NCBI RefSeq assembly: GCF_028858725.1
Contig: NC_084759.1
Span: 176,605,770 to 176,669,769, forward strand
DNA: 64,000 nucleotides
DNA from: Colius striatus
Lineage: Eukaryota > Chordata > Aves > Coliiformes > Coliidae
Direction of reading: 5' to 3'
The position numbers were made by a program, and so were the translations under genes. The notes under the pieces were generated by a model. The model had not been told where the DNA came from and searched no databases. It worked only from the letters and a program-made list of their open reading frames with translations. Position 1 is the first letter of the stretch, and each line of letters opens with the position of its first letter. Below are positions 36,078 to 50,105 of the stretch, piece after piece.

Positions 36078-39000
36078 CTAGAAAACAAATGAATGTGGCA
36101 CATTAGTTTCTATTTCCACAAGGCAACACACAATAAAGGGCAGATAGCAGCTCATTTGAGCTGAATGTATGGACAATGAAACTCATGCAATGGGCTCATC
36201 TTCAGCCCCTCAGTGGTAAGTGCCTTCACTCAATTATGCGCTTACTGTAAGAGCTGTATCGATCGTTGAAGGATGGTGGACATCAGAGGAAGCAGTTATG
36301 TTCATAAATGTCCAACCTGCGCCCTGGTAACATACATCTAGCAACACAATTAACCAGCCCCTGACAGGTGACGTTCATCTTTCTCCGTTCAGAGTAATGG
36401 AAGTGTCACTCTGAGATAATAGTGCTGGTGGAAGCAAGACTGGTAATGCTACAGCTGAAATCAGTCACACTGTATGCTGGTAGTGAGCCAATTAGAGAGC
36501 TACAGTATTATCTCTCACCAGGCAATACTTACAGGCCACTGCTTATTGCTGCTTCATTTAATGATTTCATATTTGCGTGGACAGCTTAGTATCCAGAACC
36601 ACACAAAACATATGTATCCCCCTTACAAGGGGATAATCAAAATAAAAGTGGTTCTCCAATGAGAATGTGCTTTTCTCGCTGCCTTTTTTCTGTTCTGTCA
36701 CCTCATTAAAGCAGCCACATCCAGGATTACATGGTTACAGACACATTTTGCATTGTTCAAATCCCTTTATTGAGGGAATTAAATAGAAATCTTATTTTTC
36801 ATATATATTTGGGTTTGTGCAATTCATAGCACAAGAAGTGGATTATTCTCATTGTGGCAACAACAAAAGAACCCTTGGTCTACTTGAAAATGGGTGAGAG
36901 CAAAATGGGAAGACAGAAAGATCTGAATAGTCTAAATAAAATCTTGTAAGGGTTTGATTTCAAAGTAGTAGGAAATTCCTGGTTGAAAAGTAAACAGAAA
37001 GTTGCATTTCTACACATTTGGCCTGAAAGCCTTGACCAAAAATCACAGCTCTAATTCAGAACAAAGAAAAGCCCAGAGTACCAGAATTGATCTAACCAGC
37101 AATGACGAAAATGTCTGAGGCCCTTCGAGGCTTACATGGAGGGATAGCTGCAGTTTGTGGGAGGCCAGACAATCATTTGGTAACGCAGAGCTGCCCTGAC
37201 TCAAAAAGTAGAGGTGTGGCCACAGAGGTGCAGGAGCAGATCTCCAGCTTTTGCAGCACACCCTGTGTGGTTGTAGCTCCTCCAGTGACTCTTACCACCA
37301 AGCTGCTGTCCCTTGCAGGCCATGGAGGCCACAGCCCTGCTGGCCCACACAGCCCAGGGATGTCCACCCCAAACCAGCTGCACTGTCATGGGGGATGAGA
37401 AGAGCTTTGGCCCGCCCCACAACACTGCATTCCCACTGATAGTACTTCTCAGCAATGCAGGTTGACAGCTAAATATAAAGGAAGTTTAGGCAAGTCTCAC
37501 TCAACCTCCCATGAAATCTTTCCCTTGACTTTGTAACATTTCATGCAAAATATTCTGGTTGTTCTCAGATGCTTAAGGAGATTGTGAAGGTGATGGGAGA
37601 GGTGGGAGGTTTGTGAGAATGAGAAGGGGCCAGTTTCAGCCTCAAAGACATGAAGAAATCTGCTGTAATTTTGTGAGAAATACATAAACAGAGCATCCCT
37701 CTGAGCCTGAATCAATGCCACCCGCCGCACATATAAAATGCCCCCTCAAGGATCCCTCTCTGTCCCAGCCTCAGTGTAATCCTCCCGTAATGGCACTGTC
37801 ACCTTCTATTTCTCTGAGTTATCTCATCAATAAGAGCAGATAGAGGGTCAATGTGTTTTCAGATATGAAAGTAAACCCCACATAACTCTCTGGGTGTTAA
37901 CTTTAATGATCAAACCATAGCTATATATCAGCACTGACATTAAAGTAATGTTCCAGTCTGCAACAGGACAGTAAAATTACCTATGCTTTTTCTTTCATTC
38001 CTAGAGTCTTTACTCACAACTGAAATGATTTTCATTAGGAACTGGAGAATGTTTGCCTGAACTGCTGTTTGCTCTCCACTTCACTCAGAAATTTTAGAAA
38101 GCTAAGAAAGGATCAGAAAATGGATCTACCCTCTATTTCCTTATTTTGAAATGCATAGAGTAGGAAGGAAAGTTGTTCTTACTCAACTGAATAAACTAGG
38201 GTTTTTTTTCTGACTTTTTGAAAGTTAAAAGTATCATTATATCCTCTTTGCTTTCTTCAGTAGGTATTTTATAGAAAGATGCAGAAGGCAGTGCACTGAC
38301 TTCTTCACTCCTAGCTGCACTCAATTATGTGGTCCCATAACCCCAGGTGCTGCCAAGGGGGCTCACTGCCCTCATACCATGGCATCTGTGTCTTCTTAGT
38401 GGGGAACACCATCCATCCTGTGAATGTTTTCACATTCAAATCATATAGAGAATAAAACAGTAGCCACTGAGGGAGCCCTAATATTAAAAGGTAATGTCGT
38501 TTCCTCTCTAAAAAATGGGTCACTTTGGTAAGCCAGCTCATAGACTCTGTTGTGTTAAGACTTTCAAAGCTTGTATCAGGGTAAGACATACAAGTTCAGG
38601 TTCCAGAAAAGATGTTTCCTGCAGAAAAGATTGGAGGGAAAGAACAAGCTGATCTTACAACAATCTGAAAGCTCAGAGGCCTAAATTAATGAAGTCCTAT
38701 TATGGAACAGGTTACAGAAAAGTAACTTGTCATCACCAGGGGCTGCTTCTGGGTCTGCAGTGAAAAAAGTGAAAATACAATGGAAATCAACTGGGAATCT
38801 CAACTAAAATTGTTCAATTCAGCAAAGAGTTTCCAATCCATTGATTTTTGGTGGCTGTTTTGTGATTTTGTCACTATGCCAAAAAATGTACTATTCACTG
38901 CCAGCTGAAAACAGAAACTCACTGCCATTCTAGCTCCTTCCCTCTCTGTACAGGCACACTGCCCTCCTCCAGAGCTAGCAGCTGGCTACCCTCACCAAGG

Positions 39001-39623
39001 TGGCTAAGCTGTTGCACACAAACCTGTATTTAGCACAGCTCTTCAAATGAGCTGCTAAATAGAAATGAAGGGGAAAACACCCCCACCAAGTTGGCAGATT
39101 AGAAAAGAACTTGGAAAAGCAATGTTTTCTTGGTGGAGTAAACAAAATACCTAGAAAAGCCTAATGAACTCCCTTCTCAAGTATGTTCAAAACTAGCCTT
39201 CGCTAACAGCACATTTTTTTGTATGAAAAGTCTTACCATCTATGCTCAAAACAAGTGAGTTTACCCAAATTTATGCAATCAGTTAATGATCAGCAAATCT
39301 CTGACACTCATATTTATGTCTGCAGGATCCTTGCTTAATATTTGACACTGAGATGAACATAGTGGAAATGAGGTTTGCTAATAAATATGGCATAAAAAAA
39401 GACATGAGACATAAGGGCATGAGCCAGAACGAGTTTGTCATTCTCATTTTTCAGTACACACACTCTAGCTCCCGGCTATTCTGTTAAAAAACAGACAGAC
39501 ATGGATTTTCTCATCGATCACAGTAACAAAGAGAACTACCTTCCCTCATTAACAGTCCACAGAGAAGACAGCCTGTGTGTTTGTCTGAAGAAAGAGTTTA
39601 AGGAAGAGTCTATTGTCACATAC
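36078..39623 (-). other. PDZRN4 intron within PDZ2 (3546 bp)
   Basis: The intron splits PDZ2 after ILQ. It contains a GC-richer patch at about 37100-37440 that I cannot assign to a repeat or gene. The rest is AT-rich unique sequence. Confidence 0.85.
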
Positions 39624-39686
39624 TTGCAAAATGCGGTCTCCTTCACGGATCCGGCCGTCTCTGGCAGCAATGCTGTTTGGATCAAC
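39624..39686 (-). CDS. PDZRN4: PDZRN4 micro-exon encoding the middle of PDZ2
   Basis: This small exon has 21 codons, 63 bases, phase 0 at both ends. The minus strand reads VDPNSIAARDGRIREGDRIL then Q. It lies between an acceptor ending TGTGCAG and a donor GTATGT. The motif DGRIREGDRIL is the classic PDZ core (strand D to E turn). The ILQ at its end continues into ING of the next exon to make the usual ILQING. The frame differs from the longer open frames that overlap it on both strands, so it is easily missed by ORF-length methods. Splice signals and continuity with the flanking exons make the call secure. Confidence 0.92.
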
Positions 39687-41876
39687 CTGCACAGGACAAT
39701 ATTCAGTAACTGAACATCAAAAGATTTTGACTGCAAATGATAACAGCTGCACAATTGCAAAATTTGAAAAAATACTAGTTTTATTCTGTATAGAGGCAAT
39801 CTGAAGTTTCCCTTAGAGTCCTATGAACTCAACAGTTCTTTAAATAATTGCCTAAATAAGAGCCTAAAGACAGAAAGGGTTTGGAGTGTATGATTTTCAG
39901 ATGAATACTTTCCAATGCCACCATAAGGCATTACCTTTCATCTGCCAGAGCACTAAAAATTAATGACAGAGTCCCTCTTCTCTGAAAGTTCACTATGGAC
40001 TGAGATGCTTCTGCAGCAGTTGATACCTCTATATAAATGGATCTATCTTGGGGAAGAGAGTAGCTTTATGTCTCTTTCATGGAAACATTTACTGTTAAAT
40101 GATTATCTCAGTTATCAATCTGTTATTTCCTCTGGAATTTTGCAGCTCACGAGAAAACAACAAAAAAACTCCAAAGGATCTATATTGTATAGATCACTCA
40201 CAGGTACTGTGTATCATTCCTGGTCTGAGTCAGTTAATTTTAAGTTAGTTTAACCTAAGTAGATGTTTAGGGCTCCATTAACAGTTTATCAAATTCACTA
40301 TAGCTCATCCCTGAGCAATGACCTACTGTTCACTGCAGAGCAATTCGATCTATCACCTTTCACTTGATGGTTATCTTAAATCACTTATTTTACTTCATCA
40401 TGCCATAAGCTATTTCTTTAAACCAAATATTTGAGTTCAGCATTTGGCTTGCAGGTTACATCCTCTACAGCTGTTAGATAGTATTTTCTTCTTGTGCGTT
40501 GTCATAGAAAGTAAATGATTCTGAAGTGCTTAATCAAGTATGAAAGACAATATAATTACATTCACTTTAAAAGGTTTGAGAAATTTCTACCATGTAAGAA
40601 AATCAGCTCATTTCAGACATAATCCTGGAGTGTGTTAACAGATCCCTGCACTTTCTTTGTCCTCATAAGGTCAGAGTTTCACAGCAGTGCTTACACAACT
40701 GGAGGAACACTTATTCTTGGGTAGTTTTCTATTAATTTCTCATTCTTATTCCAAAGCTGCACTTTTCAGCTTCTTTGACATTACTGCTGCCCTGTGAATG
40801 TACAATCTTTCCTGCATCCCTGTTCACTGGTTTGTAGGAAAACTCTCTTCCCTGATCTTCACTGTTCATGAGCTTCACTCAGAATTTAGAATCACAGAAT
40901 CACAGGATATCTCAAGTTGGAACAGATGCACAAGGATCCTTGAGTTCAACTCCGTGCTCTTTGCAGGACCACCTAAAAGTAAATGATATGATTGAGAGTG
41001 TTGGCCAGATGCCACTTGAACTCTGACAGGCTTGGTGTCACAACAGGTTCCATCCTCTCAGTGAAGAATCTTTTCCTTATGTCCAGACTTGGCTCAACAT
41101 GTCACAAATGAAACAAGTTTGGAACATAGTTCATGTAGGACAATCACCAGTGAGTTTGGACTCACAAGAGTTCTGCTTTATCCAGAAAAACAATGCTTTT
41201 TGAGTGGCTGGAGACTCAAAGGGAACTAGTGTCCTTGGAAGTCTTGTGGGCTGACCCTGTGAAACATTAATATTGTACAATATGCGTGGGATGACAGGTT
41301 TTCCCGGTGAAGCCAATGAAAACCTGAGAGTTCACCCCATCTCAGGATTCAGTATTCTATTTTTTGTCTGGAAAAAAATTAAATTATTAGTCTTTCTGAC
41401 ATATTCCTCTCCCAAGCTACTCCCTCCACCCACCTGTGGTATGTCTATATGTACACAACTGTGACAAAAACACAAATACATTAAAAAATTATTATCCACT
41501 GTTACAACTACTGAGGCTCTGCCAGGGGAAGGATGCAAGCAGGACGTGGAGAAGGTGCTTTTCTTCTTAAAAACTCTGCCTGATTTCCATTTTAAGTGTA
41601 GATTCCTTTCAAAATTCGGATGATGCTCATACTGCTTTGTACCTCCCTAACAATGATGTTGTAGTTAGAAGCATCCATGTTAAAGAAGCTGACTGGTAAT
41701 AATTACAATTCTTGGGCAACATAAGTTAATCTGATAATCTGAACAAACTGAAAGTGACACGTGATGGCTGACACATCTGCATTCTACTCTCAGAGCACTT
41801 GCTCTTATATTCCTTGGCATGTTCAGACCTTCACCATGACCATCTCCCATGCTCTTCTCCATTGCCATGTCCTTAC
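39687..41876 (-). other. PDZRN4 intron within PDZ2 (2190 bp)
   Basis: The intron splits PDZ2 after IYVSE. It holds one degraded minus-strand CR1 3' fragment (40886-41092). Nothing else is recognised. Confidence 0.85.
40886..41092 (-). mobile_element. CR1 LINE 3' end fragment, minus strand, degraded
   Basis: The plus strand starts with a reversed tail (AGAATCACAGAATCACAGGA) and continues with a diverged CR1 3' block ending at about GAAGAATCTTTTCCTTATGT. It lies in a PDZ2 intron in the same orientation as the gene. Confidence 0.82.
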
Positions 41877-41975
41877 CTCGCTGACATAGATCCCTGTGTC
41901 CTCCTCATCATCGGTTCTGTAGCACACAGTCAGCCCCAGCTTCTCCTGGCTGCTAATGCGGCATAGCTCCACCTC
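41877..41975 (-). CDS. PDZRN4: PDZRN4 exon encoding the first third of PDZ2
   Basis: The exon has 33 codons, phase 0 at both ends. It is preceded by a T-rich acceptor ending GTAG and followed by GTAAGG. The peptide starts [20 protein letters not shown] and ends GIYVSE. It supplies the first strand of PDZ2 and the carboxylate-binding loop (KLGLTV, a GLGF-type variant), then an acidic stretch (TDDEEDTG) before the next strand. PDZ domains of this family bind C-terminal peptides of membrane and scaffold proteins. The next exon continues in frame with VDPNSIAARDG. The 99-base length means that skipping it would keep the frame but delete the ligand-binding loop. Confidence 0.92.
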
Positions 41976-44900
41976 CTACAAAAAAAGCACACAGGTTCGT
42001 ACGGTGGCTTGTGCCAAGGGGAGAAAAACTGTGTAGTAAAAGGGAGCACTGAGCCCCGGACATATTCTCATATTGTACAACCTACCCATACTGCCCAGTC
42101 TCGAGACGCAATATTTGCTGAGCATCTTTAAGGGAGAAAATACCCTGTGAATTAAGAAGGAAATCCCAATACCTTGCAGGTTCAAGCTATACAGAAGCAG
42201 TTCAGTAGACATGCCAAACTTTGATGAATATATCTGTGCATCAATTCTGCAGGCTTTGTTTTTCTTTTGGATAACAGAAGCTGACTTAGAGTATACCACA
42301 TAGTCATTTTAGTCCTGTCACACCATCTATTGATTTATAGGATATAAGACAGACTAGCTACACATCAATCAATCCATCACACAAGTGCCACTCCCATCTA
42401 ACAGCAATCCAAGCTATAAAGCAAAATCACAGTCTTCCATTAACAGCATAATTCCTTCCCTGGCCAGTTTAATGCCATATCTCCATCGCAGAAGCTGTTA
42501 GATAACAGGAGGATGCTTCAAGGAATCTCCTGTGGAGCTGAACAGCCGTGGCATCCTCCTCAATTGTGAGATGATGCAGAAAACATATTTTTAGTGCCAG
42601 ATGTCCCAGCAGTGGTATCTCATGAAAAGTGTAAGTTTTAGGGCAGATGGCACAATGATAACTACATACACCCATCTGAGTTAAGCGTCTTTAGGGTTTC
42701 ACGGGGGAATCATTCACAGACATGCAAAGCTGCACTTGCACTTGGTTTGAACGCTATGATACAAATAATGGTAATAAAGCATGGTGAATCCAATAACACA
42801 GAGTATTAGCTTGGTTGCAAATGGGAAACTTTAGTTGATACATGTATTTAAAAAGAGTCTGCAAGTGACATTTGGAGCTTAACAGCTTCTGCTTCTCAAG
42901 GCTGTTCAAAAAAAGGAGACAAGCTGATACTCAGACTCATTCAGTGATACAGAGTTTGTTCCTCCCCATTCCCAGAGATGTCACACAAATTAATCCATAA
43001 ACAGGTACAGGGCACACAGTAGTAAGGACTCATGACTGAGTCTGATGGAGTTCTGGGGACCAGGTGCCAAAATATCACAACTTAGAGAAAAATCTGCAGT
43101 TCACACATACGGGTTAGTTGACAAACCCTGTGTTATTTTCATTTCAGCTGAACATCTTTCATAAAGTACACCGCTGTGCACTCAACAACATACTCATCTA
43201 CACGGGTTCAGTACCTGCAAAAACACTATAAACTCCTCCCTGGACTTTGGACATTCGATGTCTTAATGTCTAAGAAAATGTAGAAAATATCACAAAACCT
43301 GCAGTATTCTTTAGTTTTTGCTAAATATGGCAGGAGTTTTAAGTAGGGTGGTAAGAAGCAGAATTAGTTGCCAGTACACATTACACATTGGATTTGAAAG
43401 AAGAAACATGGGACCATGTTTTATTAGGGAAGAGAATTGCAGTGACCTGATTTTGGCATTGGGAGTGAAAGTATGTGTACTGAGGGGAGGCCTATTCAGA
43501 ACTCATAATAATTGATGTCTCCAGAGGGAAAGAACACTTGACTAGAATAGTAATATTAGGGAGAAATTACAGTAACAAAACGGCTTCAATTACAGCAACA
43601 AGGTATACTTTTAAGGAATAAAGAAGCTTGTGGTCCCTTGGAGGCCTATAAGGAAGCCTAAATACACCATAAAGGATTGAGACTGGGACCTTTAAATCAA
43701 GGCAAATGAGGAGCCGTGCACAAGCTGAAATCCACTGACTTTCATTGTCCTGCCAGCACAACTTCCCATTTCCCCGCGCTGAGGCTGGACAGGGGCCCCA
43801 AGGACTGCTCTGAACATAATTTCCTTGGTCGGGAATGACCTTGAAGTTCTTGTGGACGATTTGCCTCAAAATGTTACTAGAAAGCTGTATGAATGTTTCA
43901 CTTCACAAACAAACCAAATCCTTTCAGCCTTCTGGCTCACTGGGAAGAATTAATTTAACCATTTAGGGCATGAAGGAGTAAAGGAAAATAAGGATGACCC
44001 TAGAGGCTCCATCCTAGGAATCCAAGAGTTTGCTAAAACTGTCTCTGGGAATCAGCTGATGACAGTGACTAATTATCCCCTGACTGGGATGCACTAGCCC
44101 TGGCTGAGCTTAGTGCTTGAGATGCCATAGACTTTGTTTCTCCACCAAGTAAGAGAGTTTAGAGCAGAGATCTGCAGTCGGTACTCTTGGGACTACCTCT
44201 TTCCTAAATGACTGTATGGGGCATAATCCGATGACTGCAAATAGCTGTGGTTACCTAGAAGCTGTAGATACCTATTACTGACATACCAACACATAGTGTT
44301 AAAGGCCCAATAAACATTTCATGTTATTCAGTCTAGACTCAAGTACATACTCAAGTAATACCTCATTCAGCATAACAGTCCAGATAACAGTCTTTTCCCC
44401 ACTGCACATGCACTATTAACCTCATGGCATCTTCTTTTTTACAGAAAACACAATACTTTCTGGTCTCATTCAAACAAATCAAGAATGAGCAAAGATCTTT
44501 GGAATATTTTAAAAACACTTTGTATAAAGTATTAAATCATCTCACAGAGCAAAAGTCTGCAACTCCGACTTTTAACTTTATATAACAAATACATCTGAAA
44601 AGCCTTCATCAGAAGAGCAGGAGCTGAGACATTATAGAACCTGGACCACCATGGTCAAATGCATTTAACATTGCATTTTACAACAGATGCTTTTAAGTGG
44701 TTTGGATTTGTTTTTGGTTTTTTTTTCTCCAACTGGTCTTTAATGGAAGAGACAATAAGTTTGGCAGCAGTAATGAATTTCTAAGAACGTAATTTGCTCT
44801 CTGAAACCCCTTCATTTACGTCCACACACACACATATAGTTGCCTTCTCTGGGTTTTGTGTGTGGGCATGTAGGGACTGAACTGCCAGTCTTCAAAACTT

Positions 44901-47900
44901 AGCATTTTAAAAATCTGTGAGAAACAATACTTGGAGATTCATGAAGTGTGCTGACAGACAGATGGTGGAAGGGAAGGGACTGAGGAGAGAGCTTGGAAGA
45001 TGACAGCCTCCCCCACTTTTGGGCACTCTTGGGGCAGCCGCCTCTCAACATGAAGAGTATTCTGCTGCCAAGAGACAGAAATCAATTCCAAATTGCTAAA
45101 TCTTTGACTTTCTGCTTCTTTTCTCCGTGTGGGCAAAACAATAATTCAGTGCATTGCCACAGTATAAGACAACACTTTAAAGTGTTTTGTCATAACTTAT
45201 TTGGTTAAAAGATAGATATGGAAATTAGAATAAGGATTATCCTGTCTTGAAAGATTGGGATGCAAACTTCTGAGGAAGTTAATTTCTTCAGGTGTAGAAA
45301 AGCCATCAAAGAGGTGCAGATCATGCTCAAGAAGGACTGAAAAGCGGTTATACTGGTCATCTTCTGAAGTGATGGAGTAGTGGCTGTAGCCTCTGGCTCT
45401 CAGGCCATTGTTCAATTCAAGGATGGAAAACCAGTTAAGAGGTTGTCAGCCTCAGGAGACTATGTCCAAACAAAGAGCTGTCACCTTTTTGGGGAGGTAA
45501 GGCTAGGTTAATACTCTAATTTCTCTCAAGTGGTAGAGAACTAGATTGCAAATACCATGAACTGAGCTGCTGGCTTTGTAGAATTGCTGAAAAGAGGTTA
45601 AGGGCTAAAGGGCTATTAAAGGAGATGTAAAAGTTTGCACCTGTTTGCAGTTATAGTGGGTCTTTCTTCTAAAAGCTAGATTACAAAGAGTAAAGAGGAT
45701 AGTCTGTCAGAAGGCAGATCACAAACCCTTCAATGACCATTCTTAAGCTGTGTTTTTGGGCAAAAAGACCTCTGAACTCTTCACATTTTCCCTCCACACT
45801 TTGGAAAACAGATTATAGACTAAGAGGGAAGTTGGTAAAGTTTCTTCTTGCTGCACAAAGAAGATATTGGTAATACAAATTAGTTGTGAAGAGCAATCTA
45901 CCTTCTTCCCAAGGCAGGAGATTCTCCATACAAAACTTCCAGCGTTTGGAGGCCACTGAGTGGCTTTGAAACTCAGGATAAACTTCAGATCTGATGTGTT
46001 CCTTGCCCAGGAAGTACCAAGGTATAAGTGGGTTCAGGGAATCTCTGATGCTTTCTGTGATAATATTGTGTTGAATTTGACCTACTATACTCACTGAATT
46101 AGTGAAGATGTTGATTGAATTCTTTCCATGAGGCTTTTATCTCTTGGGTGCTAATGCAATGGAGGTATAAGGAGAAAAGCACTGCTCCAGCTCTAAGGGG
46201 TTTAGCATCCAGTTGCTGGACCCTATAATATTGTCTTGCCTCATTCCAAGTCCATTTTTCACTTGTCTACTTATGACTGACTGGTCATGAAATGCAATCA
46301 GACTGGTTTACTGTATGTACTGTAAATCACTGTAACTATAAAAAAATTAATAAATTATTCAACACTGTTCTATAACATGAATGTAAAAAGCAACCTCTGC
46401 ACTTGGCTATGTCATGTCCAAACATGATGTGCTAAGACTGGGAGTCTCCCAAAACTATGCTGAAATGGATTCTTGCCAACTCCCTTTTTAATTTATTTGT
46501 GTATGGAAACACCCTGACCCATGTCCAGAATGGAAACCTTTAATACGGAAAACTTAAAAAAAGGCTACCATCACAAATGACAGAGAATGAACTGTAGCTG
46601 GTTCTGAGATCACGAAGCAGTGATTACTGGGCATATGTTTGAGATTCTTCCCCGGATGATGCTCTACACTGAGGAAGGGAAATTTCCCTGCCTTCTCAAA
46701 TTCATAACAATTTCAAAAAAAACCCCCCACCCTAGTAAGGTCTTGTCTTATAAGAGAGTTTTTTTTAGCGTTTCTGGAAGTTTTCTGCTTTTAAATCCCT
46801 ATTCCCTACTCAACTCTAACTGCTTTGGTACAGTCATTTCATGTAACTTTTTCTGACTTGTTTTCCTTATCTATAAGCAGAAAGCCATGCAAACTCCACC
46901 TGAGCTGCAAGACATAAAAGAACAAATGATTACAGAATGCTTGAAAGGCACTGTAGAAATATAAATACCCTACATTTTTTTCCAATATTCCCCATCTATC
47001 TTTATAGCAATTGTTGCACACCACTAAAAGGACCAAGAGAGACTATCAAAACCGTAATGGGTATTGAGATCCCTTCACCCATACAGTATATCAGAGTAAT
47101 GGATCCCATGAACTCTGGTAACACCATTAGAAGGGACAGCGTGGAATCAGAACACAACAGTATTTTTCCTAAATGGATGGTGTGTGATCATTTCAGTTAA
47201 CATTTAAGTCCTCATTACAATGAGAAAATCATCTCACTGTCAAGACACAGTCAAACACCAAATTAATTTTAATTAGTGTTACTCTCCAGTGCAACAGAAT
47301 CTGTGATTCTTGGTTCAGGGTTTATATTTTTGTGATATAGTAAGACAGAGGATCTTAAACATGTCCTGTTTATGATACAGTCAATAATTTCATTTCTTAG
47401 CATTAACTAGCATCTACTTTGTTCCATTTAACTCCATTGTCTTTAAAGAATGTCAGCTTTTCATGCTGGTTATATATCAGTATAGTGCAGTCTGTAAAAC
47501 CAAACCACTGTGCTTTCTTCCCTCTCTCCTTTAAACAACTATCCTGAATGGCGGGAAAAAAAAGACAGAAAGGAGAAGTGAAGCTTTGCTAGAAGTATGA
47601 AATTTCAAGGTTTTAAATGAGGAGACAATTCAACAGTGTATGTATAGCTTTTAGAAAAGCAAGTCACCACAGCATACTGGAGAAAGACTCCTACTTCACC
47701 ACAAGAAAGACAAAAAGCTGTCAGTCTGGAAAAGTCCTTGTGTGATGAAACAAATGGTACAATTCAGATATGCATTATCTTAACCCTAAAATGTATGAAA
47801 GAGCTGAATCTTGTCTCAAGTCTCGAGGGCAACTGATAAATTCCATCTATAAAGTCCATAATAATGCAATGTGTTCTAAGGCAAAAGTCTTCAGAGAGAG

Positions 47901-49855
47901 TCAGTCTACAGATCTCTCTCAGTTCAGCAATTTTTCTGTACCATAGGATGATTAGTAATACCTCTTGCATTAAAATCAGATTCTAAATTGTTACTAGTTG
48001 CCATTATTGTGACATCCAGGAGACAGAAAATAAAGAAAATATTATTTTTATAGCCACCCAGAACAATGTAGTAACCATCAGTTAGTGAATTACTGACCAT
48101 CACTAAGTAAGTGGCCATCTGCATACTCTGAAACACTTTTAAGTTCTAACATGTTATGGATCGTTATCAGAGCTCCAAATTCTTTACATAATTTACCTCA
48201 TAGCTGGGATGACCTAGGAGTCTGCAAATTCTAAAATACACCAAGGTTTAGCTGATAGGTTTTATGATTACATCCTTGTCTTCAGTTTCTTTCACAAGTA
48301 GTTCTAAAACAGTGCCTTTATGCCAGGCTAGTTATTTTGTGTTGCAGACTCAACTGCACTTTCAGAAGAAATCAAGGCTCATTGAGTGCAACGTATGGAC
48401 CCAATATCTGATGACTCAAGCTAGAGGAGTGTAGTATTCCAGTTGTAATGATTCTATGATTTATCACTAATTTATGAAAAAGAGAAAACAAAAGCAAAAT
48501 AATAAAGCAAAATCAGAAAATAACAGTTACTTGGAACTTTACTTTTCCTTTTTATCTGTAGTAATAGCTAAGAATCTGTTTTAATGTTCATCTTGCTAAT
48601 AGTATAATTGACAGAATGATTAACTAAATGAATAAAGCACAAAAGGCCAAGAACATGCTACTTATAGAATAGTTCAATGAGGAATTAATTCAGAAAGTAC
48701 ATTAAAGTCTGACTTGTTTTAATAAACTGGTTATACTGAAAAAAAAATCCTCATTCATCTGAGCTGGTGTCATTCTTTAAAGCATTAAACAGAAGTGCAA
48801 AGAGTCTACATACACCTTAAAATTAAGATTCACTCTTCAGTATCATCTTGTTTCTGCACTCTTAAGGTTGAGATCAACTTCCAGCTTATACACCTACCTG
48901 AACATTGCCTGTTCTTCAGATTTTCTGTCAGAGTTACTACAAGATGGTTGTCCTGCAAAGTCAGATCAATTTTATCAGCTTCCTGCTGGAGCATTCCAGG
49001 CAAAGCTTGCTCTCAAACTCCTACCTGTATTTAGTAATCCAGACTCTGCAGTTCTTATCACTGGGAGTGATATAAACACCTGAATTGTTATCAGGTAGAG
49101 CTCCAAGCAGCTGAGCATCCTGGCAGCATCTCGCTAATGATATTCACTTTCTTAGTCTCTTCCTCCCCATGACTGGAAAGATGTACTTTTTTCCAGGCTG
49201 CCAAATCACTGGTCACTTACATTGCTACCTCTAATTAATCTTCATAATGCTGTACACTTGTCATCACTGGCAAGTAATTCTGTTCATGAACATAAAATAA
49301 ATAATACAAACAGGAACACAGCTAACTCTTCACTTTTATCACAGGAACAGTTCAATCTAATGAAATCCTAAGAGGGTAGAGAACTAAGAGTGGAGCCACT
49401 AGAAAGAAAAATTAATCTCAAATTCAGAAGTGATGAGAATGGTATTATATGTTACATAAAGGCATACGTTGCAAATGACTGTGGAGGTAAACCAGAGAAA
49501 ACAACAGCCTGGGTTTGCAACAAAAAAGCATCATCATCAGAATAAATGTTGTTCTTTAGACTTCCTTTTATAACACCATTTATTTCACTTCTGAATTTGT
49601 ACCATGCTGCAGGAGTTTTGACTATCACCTACAAATGACCTGGGTATGTACAATGAGCAATACTACACAATTAAAACAGATGCTTGGTGTTTCAAACAAG
49701 TATTAAGTTTCACCTTATCCAATTAATGTTTTCTAGACTCTTATCTGGGCTTTGTTTATGTCTTTAACAATGACTAGAAGTAATCTGAGTAAACTCAGAA
49801 AAAAAAGGTGTGTAAATCCGAGCATCACAACAATCTATTTTAAATATGAACACTA

Positions 49856-49906
49856 GATGAAGAGATTCTGTAGTACCTCCAATGATGAAGAGATTCTGTA
49901 GTGCCT
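49856..49906 (+). repeat. Two-copy tandem duplication, 28-bp period
   Basis: The 19-base string GATGAAGAGATTCTGTAGT occurs at 49856-49874 and again at 49884-49902. Each copy is followed by ACCT or GCCT. The near identity indicates a recent local duplication. Confidence 0.9.
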
Positions 49907-49984
49907 TTAACAAAGTAATTTCATTTTAAGGTATATATTTTGTTTCCAGGCTTGGGGTGGGTGTTACATTTTTGATTGCTTACT

Positions 49985-50105
49985 TGGTGTACATGTGTCT
50001 GTGTGTAGAAGGGTGGTAGTATGTGTGTGTAAATTTATGTATGTGAGTATAAAGGTACGTTATGTATACACTTATGTATATATATATATCTGTGTGTTAA
50101 GTGTG
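49985..50105 (+). repeat. Degenerate TG/TA simple repeat region
   Basis: Interrupted runs of GTGTGTG, ATGTATGT and TATATATATA spread over about 120 bases. No long perfect tract. Confidence 0.85.

Noticed and set aside
39536-39799. 87-codon minus-strand frame over the PDZ2 micro-exon
   Set aside because: Wrong frame. The real exon uses another frame with good splice sites and the DGRIREGDRIL motif.
45197-46094. Two minus-strand open frames (72 and 93 codons) about 400 bases apart
   Set aside because: Their composition looks protein-like at first sight, but I recognise no family, and neither is flanked by splice sites that fit the phase-0 PDZRN4 pattern. A protein search would settle it.
48448-48462. 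AATGATTCTATGATT resembling a CR1 tail
   Set aside because: No CR1 3' body precedes it; too short to call.
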